Source: Oegoconia quadripuncta (Eukaryota > Arthropoda > Insecta > Lepidoptera > Autostichidae). From it: 64,000 nt of DNA. Under the pieces are notes generated by a model. It was given only the letters and a program-made list of their open reading frames with translations. It made no database searches and was not told where the DNA came from. A program made the position numbers and the translations under genes. Location of the stretch: contig OX438741.1 of the NCBI GenBank assembly GCA_949316235.1, positions 19,531,124 to 19,595,123 on the forward strand, in the 5' to 3' direction. Shown in pieces: positions 22,733 through 34,334 of the stretch (its first letter is position 1; the number at the start of each line of letters is the position of its first letter).

Positions 22733-23139
22733 ATATTAGGTAAAAATTACATTAAAATACTTCGAAATAAACTATTAACTTAGAGTGACTTCAAAAGATC
22801 GCGCGATATCGTACAGATACTCTATACCTATCGTTTCAATCAGTTTCCATTTACATTTCACATGACTTTAATAGTTTAAATCTATCCGTCATCCTTGCGA
22901 AGTCGTGCGATATTCTGAACCAACTTCTTGACTAGATAATTTACTTACGTATTTGAATCCTCGAAAAACGTTCTGATTCAAAGATATAAGGTTCAAAGTT
23001 ATGCGGCATAATGTTAGTACATATTAGGGACCTTAAGTTGATGCACGTCTAACAGGTATGTACCGGTTTTGATATAGATAAAATATTATAGTCTCATTAT
23101 TTTGATAAAAGAATAAGAATCGTTTATTAAGTAAGCGAC

Positions 23140-23350
23140 ACACACATACATTGATATTATACTGCTCTGGTCCCAATTTATTTATGGTCGGCGCAGTAAG
23201 TCTTTTCTTCCATTCTCTATCGGCCGTTACGTCATCATTCACGCCCTTATCATTCATATTATTCCTCACACAATCCATCCGTATTTACCGTGGTGTTCAT
23301 CTTCCTTTTAATCCATCGACGTTATTCATCACACTCATAGTAACGTAGTA
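23140..23350 (-). pseudogene. LINE C-terminus (WMDCV family)
   Basis: The minus strand reads MDCVRNNMNDKGVNDDVTAD then REWKKRLT, the same C-terminus as 9697 and 23885. It is 5' truncated. Confidence 0.65.
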
Positions 23351-23884
23351 TTCGTGTTACTTTGTGTTCCGATAATAAAAACCCAGCTCCCGGCTCATAC
23401 GTTTCAAATGTACTACGTTTTCTAGCACAAATTTAAATTGCTATTAGAATTTAAAGGAATTCTTAAAAAGTTCAATCGTTTGAGCTGGAACCAGATATCC
23501 CTGAAATCTACTGAACCCTGGTATATGTAATCTCAAAATTTCACAATAAGGCTTCCCGCTCACGGCCGACAATCGGTGACTGATTTTTTGTAGGAGAAAA
23601 ATGGCACGTACTGATGGCAATGTTTCGACGTCCACGTCCTACAAAAAATCGGTCACAATATCGGTGATAAAAGTATTGAGGAAAAAATCGGCCCGATATC
23701 GGTCCTACAGAAAGTCGGTCGTGGGCGGGCACACTAAATCTGGCGGGCTTAAAGACTAACACCTCGATGGCGTAACGGTAGACGATAGGCTAGTAATTCT
23801 AAAGTAAATTGACTGTGATAAATGGACACACAGGTGCGTTTTGTCCATTTTGGTCTATTTTTCTCCGGAATAGTTGCTCATTTC
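23350..23884. other. Unassigned sequence
   Basis: Repeated small motifs around ccgatatcggt and gtcggtc (23560-23720) form imperfect hairpins. No gene seen. Confidence 0.3.
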
Positions 23885-24545
23885 CGGCATCATCTTGCCG
23901 TAGTCTCAATTTCCCAATTTGGGGTCGGCGCAGAACGTATTTTTCTTCCAATCTCCTCTATCTGCCGTTATCTGCATCTTTAACGCCCTTTTCATTCATA
24001 TCAGCCCTCACACAATCTATGCATCTTTTTCGTGGTCCTCCTCGTCCTTGCCAACCATCGACATCCATATTCATCACTCTCTAAGTAACATGCGTTTTAT
24101 CCCTCCTCATAAAATGTCCATGCCAAGCCAAACGATTACCTTTCAACTTTTCTGTCACAGGTGCCATTTTAAACTCCCTCTTACATACTCATTACTTATT
24201 TTGACCTATGTCAATGATGTGACCCTATCAGCGAAACCAACGGTTGCGAGTTCGAATCCCGCGAGGAGTAAATGTTTGTGTGATGAATACGAACATTTAT
24301 TCCCGAGTCTTGGATGTTTATATAAATATTTATGTATGTTTATCCGTTATCTAGTTTCCATCTAGTATCCATAGCACAAGCTTTGCGTAGTTTGGGACTA
24401 GATGATTGGTGTAAGTGTCCGAAATAAATAAAACAAAAAAAAAATATCCATCCTCGTCACTCCACTCATCCATCTCAACATTCTTATCTCTGCTGCATGC
24501 AATTTTCTGTCATCAGTTTTCTTCATGGCCCAACGATTACGACAG
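23885..24545 (-). pseudogene. LINE (WMDCV family) split by a SINE
   Basis: Minus-strand LINE remnant in two parts: 23885-24200 (ttggggtcggcgcagaacgt, ctcacacaatctatgcatct, aaaatgtccatgccaagcca) and 24446-24545 (tatccatcctcgtcactcca onward). The two parts join smoothly if the SINE-A copy between them is removed. Confidence 0.65.
24202..24444 (+). repeat. SINE-A variant nested in a LINE
   Basis: B box cggttgcgagttcgaatccc; the variant body matches 7161-7395, and an A-rich tail ends it. Inserted into the LINE at 23885-24545. Confidence 0.8.
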
Positions 24546-25010
24546 GTCTTATTACGGATTTATAAATGTTTCCCTTTAACATGAAGGTAAACCGTGAGCC
24601 ACATGCTCATCTCCATGTATTTGAATCTATTTAGAGCCGAATATTGGATGTTGTAATGTCTCCAACTATCGTGGTTGGAACCGTAGGTACGTAGCTGTCT
24701 TCAGTCAGGTATAAATAAATATCTTTGTAATATTAAATATTATATTTTATATATTCTCTTACTCTGAAAGATTATATTTCTTCCTTTGATTTTTTATATC
24801 CACTTGGATTTCTTCTTTTACAATATAATTAAAATATTATTCCTACTTCCAAATTCTTCCATCTATATCTTCACCTTCAAAACAAACTTCTGCAACTTTT
24901 CTTATATTTTGATTGTCAAATCCATTGAGATTGTAAAAGAAAATTCGAAATGAATTATTCTATTAAAATTTGAATGGTTATTAAATCTCAGAAATCAAAC
25001 TAGACATCCA
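24546..25010. other. Unassigned sequence
   Basis: Nothing recognised. Confidence 0.35.
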
Positions 25011-25011
25011 A

Positions 25012-25085
25012 TCGCTGTTCAAAGAGGAAATGCACTTTGCCGCTTAGGCACCCTTTCGCTTCAGCAAGATCTGGGATAATGTATG
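25012..25085 (+). repeat. LINE coding fragment (AVQRGNA-like)
   Basis: cgctgttcaaagaggaaatg encodes AVQRGNA, a short motif I recall from the coding part of lepidopteran non-LTR elements. It is shared, inverted, with 58653-58740. Confidence 0.45.
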
Positions 25086-25089
25086 ATGT

Positions 25090-26225
25090 ATTTATTTCGT
25101 GACCTGACTATGTCTATTGGAAATCACCTAGATAAGTAGCTGGTCTCTTATTAGCAATAAATATCTGAGCGCTTAAAGCCATGCAAGCGTTTAAACATTA
25201 GACAATAAAAATCCTTACAGGTTATTTATAAAAATAGATCTATAAAGGTTAGAACTCTTTGAGCCCTATTAAACTCATCCCTAAGCTGTTAACCTAGTTT
25301 ATAAATATGTCAGGCAATGAGAACCTTCTCCGTAAAATGCCGTGAATCTGAGTAACACACTTTAGTAACTTATTAGTAATCTGTGGTAACACTGCAACCA
25401 GTTCTTACGTAAGACATATTGATGTCGTATGGCAATTGACAGCGCTGATTTTCAACGCAACCCATCTTTCACTTAATGAAAACAGTCAGGCGCGTTACCA
25501 CGTTCACCTATAAGCAGGAGGATCAAAATTGAAAAAAAAAATTATAATTACGTGTCTGAAGAAAAAAATACATGGTAGGTATATGGACGAGATGACGTTG
25601 CGCATTTTCCCGAATGCTGCTCATCCAAGTAGGATTCTAAGAGTGGTCTCTTTCACGTATCATGTAGATACTTGCAATGGATAGTTTCTTGTGTTATCAA
25701 TGTTTGACTGTTCATTAAGTATTTTCTAACGGCAGTTGTGTAAATATTGCAGGTATATATATAGGTATAAGAATTTAACGTCTTTTCGAGGATCGTTATT
25801 GGCCATTATCGGGGTCGTATTCATGAAAAAGGTAACACAAGAGCCCATCAATAGATCATATTTATATACCTTTGCCTCCACTTTTTATACTTTCGGCGGT
25901 TTAGTAAGATATTAAAATAATGGATAGAAACGATAGTAACTACAATAAAAATAGTTATGGGAATCCTCCTGTGACAACACTTTATGGGTGATAAGTTTTC
26001 ATTTTTAAAAAGTTATGTAAATTAAATGAATTTACAAAAAGTTAGAAAATCACATAATTCGGTATCTTCTTTTAGTTCTGTCAAAATTGCAGCAATAATG
26101 GTTACAACTCGAAAAATATTGTTAACATAACGTTTGAGAAAAATCACATCACTCCTCATAGTACCTAGATTACATTGTTAGTCCCATATTACTTAGATAG
26201 TCGCTGGCATCATTTTAGCAGACGG
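25090..26225. other. Unassigned sequence
   Basis: No gene or shared repeat seen. Confidence 0.35.
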
Positions 26226-27297
26226 TATTATTATAGTCATTATTATACGGCATTATTAATTATAGTCGACGGCATTAATATAGCCGACGGCATTATTAAA
26301 GCCGACGACATTATTACAGTAGACGGCATTATTATTGCCGGCGGCATTATTATAGTAGACGGCACTATTATAGCAAACGGCATTATTATAGCCGACGGCA
26401 TTATTATAGTAGATGGCATTATGATTGCCGGCGGCATTATTATAGTAGACGGCACTATTATAGCAAACGGCATTATTATAGCCGACGGCATTATTATAGT
26501 AGATGGCATTATGATTGCCGGCGGCATTATTATAGTAGACGGCATTATTATAGCAGACGGCATTATTATAGCAAACGGCATTATTATAGCAGACGGCATT
26601 ATTATAGTAGATGGCATTATTATTGCCGGCGGCATTATTACAGTAGACGGCATTATTATTTCCGGCGGCATTATTATAGTAGACGGCACTATTATAGCAA
26701 ACGGCATTATTATAGCCGACGGCATTATTATAGTAGATGGCATTATGATTGCCGGCGGCATTATTATAGTAGACGGCATTATTATAGCAGACGGCATTAT
26801 TATAGCAGACGGCATTATTATAGTAGATGGCATTATTATTGCCGGCGGCATTATTACAGTAGACGGCATTATTATTGCCGGCGGCATTATTATAGTAGAC
26901 GGCACTATTATAGCAAACGGCATTATTATAGCCGACGGCATTATTATAGTAGATGGCATTATGATTGCCGGCGGCATTATTATAGTAGACGGCATTATTA
27001 TAGCAGACAGCATTATTATAGCAAACGACATTATTATAGTAGATGGCATTATGATTGCCGGCGGCATTATTATAGTAGACGGCATTATTATAGCATACGG
27101 CATTATTATAGCAGACGGCATTATTATTGCCGGCGGCATTATTATAGTAAATGGCATTATTATAGCCGACAGCAATGTTATAGCCGACAGCATTATTATA
27201 GTAAACGGCATTATTATTATTGACGGCATTATTACAGTAGACGGCATTATTATTGCTGACGGCATTATTATAGTAGATGGCATTATTGTAGTCAATA
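26226..27297. repeat. 18-bp minisatellite, ~58 units, open on both strands
   Basis: Tandem units of ggcattattatagtagac and close variants (tagcagac, tagccgac, tagcaaac, ttgccggc) run without a break. Because the unit is 18 bp and lacks stops in some frames, a 376-codon frame on plus (26175-27305, repeating DGIIIA/DGIIIV) and a 350-codon frame on minus (27295-26243, repeating MPSTII/MPSAII) stay open. Higher-order structure is visible: the variant ggcactattatagcaaac starts at 26361, 26451, 26685 and 26901 (spacings 90, 234 and 216 bp). The variant with atgattgccggc starts at 26415, 26505, 26739, 26955 and 27045. I treat it as non-coding satellite DNA. Confidence 0.9.
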
Positions 27298-27299
27298 AT

Positions 27300-27810
27300 A
27301 CTTAAGTGCTATTAAGTAAACTAATGAAATTGATAATAAAAGTGATTGTAAAACATAAAATAATAAACGATAGTGACTTAAAATATTATTTTGAATTAAC
27401 AATATTATTAATGACATATTCATATTAAAATATATTTTACAGAATTTAATTAAAAATGTACCATTGCTATGCCTTTGTATGGCGTGATGTTTAACAAGGC
27501 GAATAATTACAAAAAATAACAAGAGATTACAAAATGTCACATCCATAAACTCTGTGAGAATGGAATTCATTTCCGAATAAGGTCCAAAGAAGTCTATAAG
27601 CCTTCGGCACTTTAAAAATCTAGACTTCATTTGTATTCTTCAACCGTAGTCGCAATTACTTAAGAGACTCCGCCAAAACGGTGCCGAGGAAAATGGAGGT
27701 ACAACCAACCGCAGCCTGGGGTATTATATTGTAGAATCGACCCGTGTTGCATGTTTACATGTTAGATATTATTAACCGCTGATAAAAAACGACAGTTGTA
27801 TATGTTTGAA
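27300..27810. other. Unassigned sequence between two satellites
   Basis: AT-rich, with no gene recognised. A 112-codon minus-strand frame (27292-27630) has low-complexity hydrophobic content and is not credited. Confidence 0.35.
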
Positions 27811-27814
27811 GGCG

Positions 27815-27825
27815 TTGTGTGTGTG

Positions 27826-27856
<31 letters not shown>

Positions 27857-27967
27857 TGTGCGTGTGTGCGTGTGTGCGTGTGTGCGTGTGTGCGTGTGTG
27901 CGTGTGTGCGTGTGTGCGTGTGTGCGTGTGTGCGTGTGTGTGTGTGTGTGCGCGCGTGTGTGCGTGT

Positions 27968-28047
<80 letters not shown>
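27815..28047. repeat. Compound microsatellite (TGCG, TGTGTGCG, TG)
   Basis: (TGCG)n near 27829-27855 passes into an 8-bp TGTGTGCG array to about 27945 and then pure (TG)n to 28047. Open frames through it are artefacts of the repeat. Confidence 0.95.
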
Positions 28048-28049
<2 letters not shown>

Positions 28050-28190
28050 AGTCTGTGTTCCGACGTATCGCCAGTCTCCCAAATGAGATGGGGTTTCCGG
28101 GTCAGTGCGCTACCACCTTCGGCCTCATCTTCACTTAACATCAGGTGTGATCGAGGTCAAGTGCTAACCCGTTGTGCAAAAAAAAATACT
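28048..28190 (+). repeat. SINE-B 3' half
   Basis: From cgccagtctcccaaatgaga to cccgttgtgc plus an A-run. Its 5' half is replaced by the microsatellite, so the array lies at the break point of the SINE. Confidence 0.8.
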
Positions 28191-29610
28191 AAAATAAAAA
28201 CATGTTGTCTTATATAGTACATTTATTAAATATTTCTCATTTTCATTTTGCAATTAAAAAGTTTTAATCCGTCTTGTGGCGCCGTCATTGGATAATTTTT
28301 TTTTTTTAATCTAATTTTAAAGAGCTTGGTCGTTTTAAACGACCATGTCGCTCCATTGGATAATTAAGATTTATTTTTAAATAAATCTAAATAATCACTC
28401 TGACCTGCACTCGAGAAGCCCAAAAGGTAATTGTAAATAATACATAAATAACTTTAATTACGATTATTTTTGAGAATTTCAAATTAGCGATAAAAACGGT
28501 CACTTTTTTATAACGTGAATTCAGGAAAATTACCCCCATAATTTTTCTGATTTATTCGATATTTAAAAAGATATCTTAATTTATCCAATGATGTTCTCCC
28601 TAATAAACCCTCTTAAAGAATCTTCTTTTTTTTTTAATTTAAGAGCCATGCTCTTGTCGGTGGACGTGTTAAAGATTAAACGACTAAAATAAAAACATTG
28701 ACTTACATAGTAGGTCGGTAGTTAGGTAGGTCTTATTCCATCTTGCTTTTCGCATATCCATTTAAAAAAATTATGTGATAATTAAAAATTTGACGATGCC
28801 GCCACTAGCTGGTAGCTGATAGCTTAATGCTGTCGACTGTACACGTAAATTGATGCAGTTAATATGTCCCCGACTACATCAGCCGTGACGGGTCCGTTGG
28901 ATCATCATTACTCCCCTTCAGAGCTCGTGTGGAAATAGCCGCAGTTAACAGTGTCCTTTACGTTTCGAAAAAGTTTGATGCTTCTTGAATTACGCAAAAT
29001 TAACTGAATACTTTTTTATTTATTTTCTTTCACCGAGAAAATACACATAGGAAAATTATTACGCTAATTAGTTTTGGTCTTGTTCTTATGCGTACCTCAA
29101 AATTATGGGCGAACATGTGTCTCATTTGGTAACATAATTTAAAAAATCTTAAAGTTAAGCTGTTACATTTTTACAGTAAAATAATTAAATAATAATAAAT
29201 ATAGAAAACAATACACAAAAGAAACAGTTCAGGCGAGCAAGATTTATGCGTACTTTATCGTATACTTATAGAGAAATTTCGCAATATAATACCGGCTATC
29301 AAGCCGAGGTTATTTAATCATTTGTTTTGTCTTATGCTCTCACTTTATAGATTACGTTGAAAATAGCAGCTGATTGTGTATTGAGCAGATTGACAATAAC
29401 TTTCTTCGGGTCATGATTTCATGTCAATCTAGCTCCATTGACAATTTTGGCAAAAGTTTTGTAAATTTAACAAAGAATATAAGTTAACATGTGAAAGGTA
29501 GGGAGGGGAAAAAAGCCAGCAGATTTGCTGATTTTCAGTCCCCTATTCTCTAATAGAATGGGCGAGAACAAGAGGCGTATTTAATTACTCACCGTTTTAG
29601 AGGATTCATA
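28190..29610. other. Unassigned AT-rich sequence
   Basis: A perfect 19-bp palindrome, tggtcgttttaaacgacca, lies at 28327-28345. gctgattttcagtcccctat (29529) recurs inverted near 55262. No gene seen. Confidence 0.35.
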
Positions 29611-29621
29611 TCAGATAAATT

Positions 29622-29690
29622 ATTCACTTGACATCAGGCAGGTGTGTGTGACTGAGATTAAGTACTAATCTAACCCGTTTTGCATAAGAA
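29622..29690 (+). repeat. SINE-B 3' fragment, decayed
   Basis: cttgacatcaggcaggtgtg ... aacccgttttgcataag. Confidence 0.55.
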
Positions 29691-29724
29691 AGACGATCAT
29701 CGATGATTAGTACTCGGAACCCTG

Positions 29725-29880
29725 AGGATTATACAATACAATACAATAACTCCTTATTGCGCAATAATTTTTGGTGAAACAATAGAACACAATTAGGATT
29801 ATGTACATGGTCTTAACGGGGTTTCCGTGCAGCAAATGGTCTGACCAGCAAAAGACAAAATACAGATGTATAGGTATATA
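29725..29880 (-). repeat. Possible LINE 3' tail
   Basis: acaatacaatacaataactc followed by cttattgcgcaataattttt is the inverted form of a LINE 3' end ending caataaaga; compare 38990-39115. Weak. Confidence 0.3.
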
Positions 29881-30560
29881 TTATATTTATTTATATCATA
29901 TAAGATTTTATCTATTATTATATTTATTTCTATTATAACAACAACATATTATGTTCTCGGCATTGTTGTTATTTTCTTTTATTTATGAGTTGTATGTTTA
30001 TAACTTCTGTTTTTCTAAGTATACTCTCTGTCTACTTCTTAGTTACCTACTCCTTACAGAGGTTTGATGGGAGAGATCTCTTATAGTGAAAAGCTCGCCT
30101 TTTGTATATTTTTAACATGTCCTACTTTTTGTTTTGTTTAATGTGTCTGTTTATATGCAATGAGTGTTAATTAAATAAATAAAATATTTAAAGTCCTCCA
30201 ACGAAATTTCTTTTATGAGATACATAGGTCAGTTGTCTACTAGCACAGTGACCGAGAAAATGAGCGCGTGCAACTACGAGCGTTTCCCAAGTACAACGCT
30301 GTATGTCTCAATTTCAGACAGTTTTATCGTCTGCTGCAGAGGCTTAATATCTACAACTTGTACGCTCAATGGGGCATGCGGGCAGTGAACCAAGCTCTGA
30401 TATTTGTTATTCTAGGTATTTTGAAGGTAGAACTTTGTTCAGGATAATTTTCTTTAGCCACTTGTGTATTTTCATTGATTCATACAACACCGCCTTCGTA
30501 TTTTTCCAAGTATGAAAGCATGTTGTGTGTGTTTTCTTTCTATAGATGTATCTCAGTAAT
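29881..30560. other. Unassigned sequence
   Basis: Nothing recognised. Confidence 0.35.
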
Positions 30561-30565
30561 GCATT

Positions 30566-30843
30566 CATCATCATCATCAGCCCGTAAACAGCTCACTGCA
30601 GGGATATAGGCCTTCCTCGTATATGAGGGAGTGTGGGCCATAGTCCACCACAATGCGAGTTGGGGACTTCATACCTCATTCCCTCACGATGTTTTCCTTC
30701 ACCGTTTTAAGAGCAGTCGGATAAATGCACATAGGTAAGTAATTAAATTTTAAAAACTCATTAGTACATGGCTTGCCTGGGAATCGAACCCGGACTTCCC
30801 AAATTGGGAGACCGCGTCTTAACCGCTGAGCCACCGACGCTCC
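30566..30843 (-). repeat. SINE-C copy, full length
   Basis: Minus strand head ggtggctcagcggttaagac (A box), B box tccgggttcgattccca, body ttaaaacggtgaaggaaaac, and end gggctgatgatgatgatg. Confidence 0.85.
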
Positions 30844-30989
30844 TGGTGATGTAATGCGTTAATCCATTGTAATTGCCCTTTTTATATGAAGGATTAAACT
30901 ATGGCAAAGCTTAGCCATGTTTGATGAAAATGACGGCTATGGCGATTCGAAAATATGTTTTTAGCACAGTTGGCTAGTATTCATATTGT

Positions 30990-31148
30990 GTTTTGTGTAG
31001 TGTAGTGGTTAGAAACTCTGCTACTATACCAAATGGTCGCGTGTTCGAATCCCGCAAGGGGCATATGTTTGTATGATGAATACAGACGTGTTCCCGAGTT
31101 ATTGATGTTTTTCATTTATATATGTATTTATTTACAAAAAAAAAATAT
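30990..31148 (+). repeat. SINE-A 5' half
   Basis: Head gtgtagtggttagaaactct and B box cgtgttcgaatcccgc; it breaks off after the A-run near 31148. Confidence 0.8.
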
Positions 31149-31149
31149 A

Positions 31150-32510
31150 AAGGGATCTCTTCCGGTCAACCATGGTAAATATAAAAGAACACATTGACTG
31201 GGCGTACAAAAAGCTAAACATTTTCATTAAAACTATGAATCTACATATTATATACCTACTATACTACAATAGATATGTATACTTACTTACATAATTAGAT
31301 ACATACATAAATGTAATGCATACTTATACAATACGTAATATACATAACATATAATTCTATATACCTATTCACAGTTGAAATCTATATATATTTAACAGTC
31401 TAATATAAGATAAAGGTTGAAATAATAACATATATTATACATACATTAAAGTTTATACATATTTACAAAAAGTGAGCATTCAATCTAGGCTGTAGCACGA
31501 TTTGCCAGGACGCTAGTGTCCCTTTTGCCTCGTTGAGATAGGCGCCATCCTTCTAATCGTCTGAAGACGTGGGACTGCTTAGTCAACAGTGTCGTGAATG
31601 ACCACTGCAAATGCTTGTTTTTTTTTTTTATTCTTTTATTTTAACGAGGCTTAGAAGTGCATTGCACTTATGCCAGCCTCATGGGTGGAAACAATTTGGG
31701 GTAGACTATTAAACTAAACTATGTCTATTCCTTAGCTTTAAACTATGGATTACAAAATTATACAATGTTTTTGCCATCTTTGACGTTTGACGTTTGACGT
31801 GACGTGAAATGCTGTTTAATACAAATTAATGGGACGTCCTGTGAAAGCACAGGCTATCTATACTAGGGATCGCTAATCTGTGTCTGCAAGCAAATGATTG
31901 GATTGTGCACATTTTTGCACCTTCCTCCCTTGTAAACTATTAGAAAGATCATGGTGTAGAAAATGTTCCCTGTATTCTTTAGCTTCAAATATTCTATCTC
32001 ATCCCGACAGAATAACTTATCTGTTCTGTCGTATATAATGTGTTTGGTATAAGAGATACGGTACCGTATCTATAAACGTTATACTAGCTTTTACCACAAG
32101 TTTCCGATAACAGTTTGTCAAAGGGCACGTTTCCACGATTACGAGTTTGACGTAAACGACTAAGCCCGTCCGATTTAATTTTACTTTTGTAGTTCTCTCT
32201 AGAACTATCGAAATTAGCAATTCAACACTCAGATGTGGTTTGTACTTTGCAAGATGAGTTACTTACCTGAGAGTTAGTATATTATTTTAATCTAAATGTT
32301 ATTGTAGCCAGTAAAGTTACCATAACCAAAGTTATAATCAAGTAATCAAACTTTGTCTCCACTGCGTTGAGACTGTCAATTCATCTGACTTTGAGTTTGA
32401 CATTTGGAAGTTCGTTCGTTCACTCCAAAGTTTTCCCATACGTATCACTAATTACTTCATTTACCTCCAAATGACTTAGAGGTAAGGGATCATTTTATAT
32501 GTCAGTATGT
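31150..32510. other. Unassigned sequence
   Basis: AT-rich to 31470. gctagtgtcccttttgcctc (31510) and gaggcttagaagtgcattgc (31650) look like repeat fragments, but I cannot name them. tgacgtttgacgtttgacgt near 31780 is a short tandem repeat. Confidence 0.3.
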
Positions 32511-32780
32511 CTATTTATTTATAACTTGAAATATCAAGCTTGATACAGACTTACACGTAGAAGGTCTGCCTATGCATTCTGTACAGACTAGTGCATTAGT
32601 GGGACATAGAATAGCGGTTAGCAAGCCTGTCAATAAAAAAACTACTGGCTTTGGAAAAACAGGCCCTGTTTTAATTGTCCTGTTGTCAAAGGCTATGGTG
32701 TCAATAGGTGGTGAAGGAACACCAGAATTTCTCAGCAAGTAATCTAATTTAGAAGATAATATAATCGAACAACTGTCCAT
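32511..32780 (-). CDS. Possible unrecognised exon with signal-like segment
   Basis: An ATG-initiated minus-strand frame (MDSCSIILSSKLDYLL...) contains a hydrophobic stretch, VVFLLTGLLTAILCPTNA, followed by LVCTECIG. A strong splice donor gtaagt follows the codons for RPST (exon end would be 32555). The plus strand is also open here (about 65 codons, ...ALVGHRIAVSKPVNKK...), so coding strand and reality are uncertain. It may be a repeat-derived frame. Confidence 0.2.
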   Translation of the reverse strand: MDSCSIILSSKLDYLLRNSGVPSPPIDTIAFDNRTIKTGPVFPKPVVFLLTGLLTAILCPTNALVCTECIGRPSTCKSVSSLIFQVINK

Positions 32781-32789
32781 GGTAAAATC

Positions 32790-33280
32790 GGTTCGGATTA
32801 GTTAATCAATATATTAAAATATGGTTTACAGAATTTTCTTATTGCCACGAACGACGGTTCATCGCACGTAAAGTCCTTTATAATGCTCGCAGTAACTGGC
32901 ATTGTTTATCAAAACGCGATATTCACTTCACCCCTTCAGCGGGAAACACAAAGTGTTTTCGACATCGTACCACAAGGGGCAAGGTACTACTTTACCAGCC
33001 ATTTACAACTCCACATTACAAATAATGGTCACTAATTATTACCGTCAAACATTTTTTAGTGTCGCTTACTTGGAATCGCTTAGGGCTTCAAATGGAGGGG
33101 AGGTTTTTAAGAATCCCGTGAATGCTACGTCATCTGAACGATGAATGGAATTATTTAATCCGGCTACATAATGTTCCTGATGAAGGAGGATTTGCATAAG
33201 ATTCTTTATAAAAGCATTTTTTAACAATTTATTTAAAAGAAATCAAACTATACATGTTACAGGAATAATTGTTGGAGTTT
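32790..33280. other. Unassigned sequence
   Basis: An 80-codon plus-strand frame (32902-33144) has no motif I recognise. Confidence 0.3.
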
Positions 33281-33282
33281 TA

Positions 33283-33614
33283 ACCGCCTCCGTGACTCAA
33301 TGTAAACAACATTGGGTTTACGATTCGGAGGTCGCGGGTTCGATCCCCAGCGGGGTACATGTTTAAGTACTCGATTTGGTTGGTGGTAGGGCATTTTAAA
33401 TGTCCGCCTGGTTAGATACCACCATCTTATCTAAATCTGCGGCCAAGCAGCAAAGTTAATAGCATTGTTGTGTTCCGGTTGTCAGAGATAAGATAGCCAG
33501 TCCCCCAAATGTGTTGGGGTTTCCGGGTCAGTACGCTTCCACCTTCGACTTCATCTTCACTTAACATCAGGTGTGATTGAGATCTAGTAGGAACCCGTCG
33601 TGCATAAAAAAAAA
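33283..33614 (+). repeat. SINE-B copy, full length
   Basis: Head ccgcctccgtgactcaatgt, B box cgcgggttcgatccccagcg, end cccgtcgtgcat plus an A-run. Confidence 0.9.
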
Positions 33615-34015
33615 TTGTTGCAGTATGCATCGTACATTAGCCAACAAAGCTTCCACCGATAAAGATAATACAACTAGTTCAGGCAATAGTGTTAAAGCTG
33701 CAATTAAGTATTATTATGTAGATTTTATTTAAATATTTGTTTTAATGTGCCTTTTGATTAATAAACATGTATTTGATTTACATATACATAACCTGACCTG
33801 ACCGTGACCTAAGTATGTCTCAAAATCACCCTATGATATGATATTCAAATATTAGCGTGTTTGGGTTTGAGTGTACCAAACATTAAAGTTTATTACTTGA
33901 GCAATATCCACGGTTACTCGGTTACACAATTCACAAGTGACAGGGGTCTGCAAATCCATAGATGTTTTGTGGTAGAGAGTCTAATAGTCTTATTTTGCGA
34001 CACCCACGGGAAAAT
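33615..34015. other. Unassigned sequence
   Basis: Nothing recognised. Confidence 0.35.
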
Positions 34016-34017
34016 AC

Positions 34018-34330
34018 TTATTTTTTAAACATCAGCTAAAGGACGACACTTGCTGAATACAGGCCTTTAACGTATATTTTCACAGCGACCGGTTGGAAAG
34101 GGCGTGCATCCAGGAAGTTTTAACCTTTATCCGGTTAATCGTCTCTCTACGTCGTCTACACTCTAGAACTTTTATGACCCAACGATCCAACCGTCGTACG
34201 CATGCCATTTCAAATAACTACCTAATCCTTTGGGCAATCTCGGTGACTTTCCTCCTTCAACTGATCTCATCATTTAGGATTCGAAACATCAAGTATCATC
34301 CTCTCCATAGCTTATGGATCCTTGGCTTTT
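34018..34330 (-). pseudogene. RTE-like LINE 3' end, decayed
   Basis: The tail is inverted (cttgctgaatacaggccttt). Upstream on the minus strand a broken frame retains the shape ...TVGSLGHKSSRV, the position where RTE-type elements carry GRW..KVLEWRPR. Stops and frameshifts are frequent. The 158-codon plus-strand frame across it is a shadow. Confidence 0.5.
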
Positions 34331-34334
34331 CTTA

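Noticed and set aside
23919..24365. 148-codon plus-strand ORF
   Set aside because: Antisense to a LINE and continuing into a nested SINE; chance frame.
26226..27297. CRISPR-like array
   Set aside because: Units are contiguous 18-bp tandem repeats without unique spacers, in a eukaryotic genome.
27755..28217. Several 96-132 codon ORFs on both strands
   Set aside because: They run through TG/TGCG microsatellite sequence; the open frames follow from the repeat unit and have no protein meaning.
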